In this document: piece after piece, positions 6,280 to 8,581 of the stretch | How the letters are laid out: each line of letters begins with the position of its first letter | How positions within the stretch are numbered: position 1 is the first letter of the stretch | Assembly (NCBI GenBank): GCA_020629735.1 | Contig: JAHDCT010000045.1 | Location: 1-8,581 of the forward strand | Direction: 5' to 3' | DNA: 8,581 nucleotides | Source of the DNA: a bacterium | Lineage (GTDB): Bacteria; Patescibacteriota; Gracilibacteria; Absconditabacterales; Absconditicoccaceae | Made by a program: the position numbers and the translations under genes | The notes under the pieces: model-generated | Told to the model about the DNA's origin: nothing | Database searches by the model: none | What the model saw: only the letters and a program-made list of their open reading frames with translations

Positions 6280-6912
6280 ATGTTTGCATTTGATATTCAT
6301 AATATAACGTGAAAAAAAATATCTTCACAAGATCTAAACGCTAGTCTCTTCTCAGAGGATGTTGTAAATGAATGATTGATTCATGAATACGTAGTAATGT
6401 ATTTAGCGAACCAACGTCAAGCTACAGCTCATACTAAGACAAGAGGTGAGATTAGAAGATCAGGAAGAAAGTTATATAGACAAAAGGGGACAGGTAGTGC
6501 GAGAGTTGGTGATGCATGATCTCCTATTAGAAGAAAGTGATGAGTGGTATTTGGACCAAGAAATGACAGAAACTACTCTAAACAAATGAACACGAAGATG
6601 AAAAGAAAAGCATTGCTTGGAGCGGTAACGTTAAAAGCTATGTCAAATAACATCTTTGGTATAGATTCGTTTGGGTCAACTGAGATGAAGACAAAAGTAT
6701 TTGCTGATGCTTTGAAGTGAATGTCATTAGGTAACAAAAAGGTATTGGTAGTATTGCCAGAAGCAGAAGAATATATGGTGAAAACAATTAGAAATATAAA
6801 TAAACTTGGATTTACAACAAGCATGCAATTAAATCCATACGATCTTATGTCTCACAAGAATGTAATCTTTATTGGAGACGCTTACCAAAAACTTGAAGAA
6901 AGATTAAAATAA
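6280..6912 (+). CDS. rplD: 50S ribosomal protein L4
   Basis: L4 binds 23S rRNA and lines the exit tunnel; in many bacteria it also represses its own S10 operon. The 210-residue product has family length. The tunnel loop is plain: ANQRQATAHTKTRGEIRRSG followed by RQKGTGSARVGDAGSPIRRKGG, then VFGPRNDRNYS. The C-terminal fold has KVLVVLPEAEE and a final NVIFIGDAY segment. TGA codons encode glycines in the tunnel-loop region, where they are conserved. The ATG at 6280 starts MFAFDIHN; no Shine-Dalgarno precedes it. Whether L4 regulates this cluster cannot be judged from the sequence. rplW follows after 24 bases. Confidence 0.96.
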
Positions 6913-6936
6913 TTTTAGTTTTTATTAACCGTCCTC

Positions 6937-7281
6937 ATGAAAAGACGAAAGAGTGTGAAGATAAAAAGAGCGATTAAGTCTCAAAGTCCAAAGATGTTGG
7001 GAGAACTGACTCCGTATCAAATTATTTGAGCTCCATTGATGACTGAAAAGGTTTATAAGCAAGCTAATGATTTGAACACATATACATTCCGTGTACATAA
7101 ACTTGCAAATAAAAATGATGTAAAAATGTCATTAAAATCACTTTATGACGTGACACCTAAGTCAGTTCGTATAATTAATGTTCCTTATAAAGGAAGAATG
7201 CAAAGAAAGTTGGTGAGAAGAGCATATAAGAAAGCAATAGTTTCTCTTAACGAAGGAGATAGTATAGAACTAGCTGCTTAA
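6937..7281 (+). CDS. rplW: 50S ribosomal protein L23
   Basis: L23 sits at the tunnel exit and docks trigger factor and SRP. The 114-residue product is longer than the usual 95 or so because of a basic N-terminal extension of about 28 residues (MKR, then VKIKRAIKSQ). The core starts at IIGAPLMTEKVYKQ, matching the family's IIxxPxxTEK, and continues with TYTFRVHKLANKNDVKMSL, VTPKSVRIINV and a final ALxxGDxIEL-like NEGDSIELAA. The single TGA is Gly in IIGAP. Codon 4 is CGA. A later ATG would remove the extension, but the reading frame and position after rplD support 6937. It lies between rplD and rplB, the classical order. Confidence 0.93.
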
Positions 7282-7353
7282 TTGTAAGAAATAATGCTTA
7301 AAGAACTAATGTACTGAACGTATACCAATATATTTACTCTATTTTGTTAGAAG

Positions 7354-8202
7354 ATGCCAATTAAAACATATAAGCCATTCACGCCATCTAGAAGATACAT
7401 GACGTGATATGACTTCTCTGATCTAACGACGAGTTCTCCTCATAAGCCATTGACGAAATTTATTAAGTCAAAAGCTGGGAGAAATAATAAAGGGAAGATA
7501 ACAGTAAGACATAGATGATGAGGTCACAAAAGGTTATATAGAATGATCGACTTCAGAGGGTACGATAAGCTAAATATTCCAGCTAAGGTTGCAACAATTG
7601 AATATGATCCGTTTAGAACATGTAGAATTGCACTCTTGAATTATCAAGATGGTGAAAAGAGATATGTACTAGCATGGAAAAATATCAGTGTTGGTGATGT
7701 GGTTATTGCATGAGATGAAGCGCTCCTAAAGCCAGGTAATAGAAAACAACTAAAAGATATTCCTGACGGATTTACGGTGTTTAATCTAGAAGTAACACCG
7801 ATGACAAAAGGGAAGTTAGTAAGAAGTGCTGGTTCATATGCAACAATCACAGGTAAGGATGAGGAAGCAGGATTAGTATATGTTAAATTGCAATCTTGAG
7901 AAGTAAGAAAATTTCATGAAACATGTTGGGCAACGATCTGAGCTGTAGGAAATGATGAGCATAAGAATATAGTAATTGGAAAGGCGTGAAGATCTAGATG
8001 GTTATGAAGAAGACCAGAAGTAAGAGGTAAGGTGATGAATCCGGTTGATCATCCACATGGTTGATGAGAGTGAGCAACTGATCTAGCTATGAATCCTAAA
8101 TCATTTAAGTGAAGATCTGTAGCACCAGGTAGAAAGACAAGAAAAAAGAATAAATGGTCAGATAGATTTATTGTAACAAGAAGAAAGACAAGATTTAAAT
8201 AG
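7354..8202 (+). CDS. rplB: 50S ribosomal protein L2
   Basis: L2 is needed for subunit joining and peptidyl-transferase activity. The 282-residue product has family length. Conserved blocks in order: KAGRNNKGKITVRHRGGGHKR (about 40-60), PAKVATIEYDP, GDVV, CWATIGAVGN, GKAGRSRWLGRRPEVRG and VMNPVDHPHGGGEG. The last contains the His essential in E. coli; its glycine run uses GGT TGA TGA then GAG TGA. Twelve TGA codons in all lie at glycine positions. AGG in GHKR shows AGG is arginine. After HPHGGGEG the segment normally reading like TPWGxxTxGKKTR is here NPKSFKGRSVAPGRKTR, so the usual Trp is lost. The ATG at 7354 follows a 72-base gap. The stop is TAG. Confidence 0.97.
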
Positions 8203-8265
8203 AGAGTTTAGAAAATTGGTAAGTTATATATTAAGATAATATTTATTTATTAGATACCTAAGTAC

Positions 8266-8523
8266 ATGGCACGTTCGCTAAAAAAATGATTCCGAGTTCA
8301 TCCTAAGTTGATGAAAAAAATCAAAAAGATGACGGAACAGGGTGAGAAAAAAGTAATTAGAGTGTGGGATAGAGCATCTCAAATTCTTCCAGAAATGGTG
8401 TGATTTACCTTTGCTGTTCACAACGGAAGACAGTTTGTAAGTGTCTATATTAATGAAGAAATGATTGGACATAGACTAGGAGAATTTGCTCCAACAAGAA
8501 CATTTAGATGACATCCATTCTAG
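8266..8523 (+). CDS. rpsS: 30S ribosomal protein S19
   Basis: S19 sits in the 30S head next to S13 and contacts the A-site region. The 85-residue product is a little shorter than usual because the tail after RGHPF is trimmed. Family blocks are MARSLKKG at the start, VWDRASQILPEMVGFTFAVHNGRQ in the middle and IGHRLGEFAPTRTFRGH at the end. TGA encodes the Gly of KKG, of MVGF and of RGH. Residue 10 is a CGA codon (8293-8295) where the family has Phe or another aromatic (KKGPFV in E. coli), the best single hint that CGA may be Trp here. The gene follows rplB after 63 bases. The stop is TAG. Confidence 0.97.
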
Positions 8524-8541
8524 GGAAACATAATCTAGTTT

Positions 8542-8581
8542 ATGTTGCATAGTCTAAAAGTAAACACACTGAACTACGTAT
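8542..8581 (+). CDS. rplV: Probable 5' end of ribosomal protein L22
   Basis: An ATG 18 bases after the rpsS stop opens a frame that runs off the window after 13 codons, MLHSLKVNTLNYV. In the classical S10 cluster rplV follows rpsS, and bacterial L22 starts with a short segment leading to YVRxSPRK, so the closing NYV fits. The assignment rests on gene order and this short match only. Confidence 0.5.
   Translation, partial: MLHSLKVNTLNYV

Noticed and set aside
7294..7350. 18-codon mini-ORF between rplW and rplB
   Set aside because: Too short, no recognisable sequence or start signal; chance is enough to explain it.
1..8581. CRISPR arrays, insertion sequences, prophage or attachment sites
   Set aside because: No direct repeat arrays, transposase-like proteins or terminal inverted repeats were seen on either strand.

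Overview
The window reads as the genome of an Absconditabacteria (SR1) or Gracilibacteria bacterium of the Candidate Phyla Radiation. Every gene runs on the + strand and is open only if TGA is read as glycine (translation table 25). TGA falls on invariant glycines, such as the DCPGH glycine of EF-Tu and the HPHGGGEG loop of ribosomal protein L2. The three TGA-independent stops seen are TAA or TAG, never TGA. With TGA as stop, almost every gene here would look like a chain of short fragments.

Layout. Positions 1-207 hold no supported gene, only a plausible promoter. Positions 208-789 encode a complete riboflavin synthase. Positions 790-1096 are non-coding, with a promoter-like pair, several hairpins and a strong terminator, so they may be a small RNA. 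A Pro-Ile-Phe tRNA cluster (1234-1493) follows, with its own promoter and terminator. Next come two exported proteins: a CHAP-type amidase/peptidase (1651-2238) and a disulfide-rich repeat protein with a Gly/Ser linker written largely in TGA (2360-3583). A gene-free stretch (3584-3955) holds a long hairpin, a terminator and a structured leader. The rest is tuf followed by the S10 ribosomal-protein cluster: rpsJ, rplC, rplD, rplW, rplB, rpsS and the first codons of a probable rplV.

How the parts work together. The right half and the tRNAs are translation machinery. The CHAP protein and the Cys-rich protein form an exported pair that may act on a cell wall or at the surface contact with a host cell; that role is inference. 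Riboflavin synthase is a lone enzyme of flavin biosynthesis, which is unexpected in a reduced CPR genome.

The most interesting signal beyond the known TGA recoding is that CGA and CGG sit at positions that fit an aromatic residue better than arginine (S19 residue 10, CHAP residues 123 and 179). Together with AGA serving as the main arginine codon, this suggests CGA/CGG may be read as tryptophan here. Start codons also lack recognisable Shine-Dalgarno sequences throughout.
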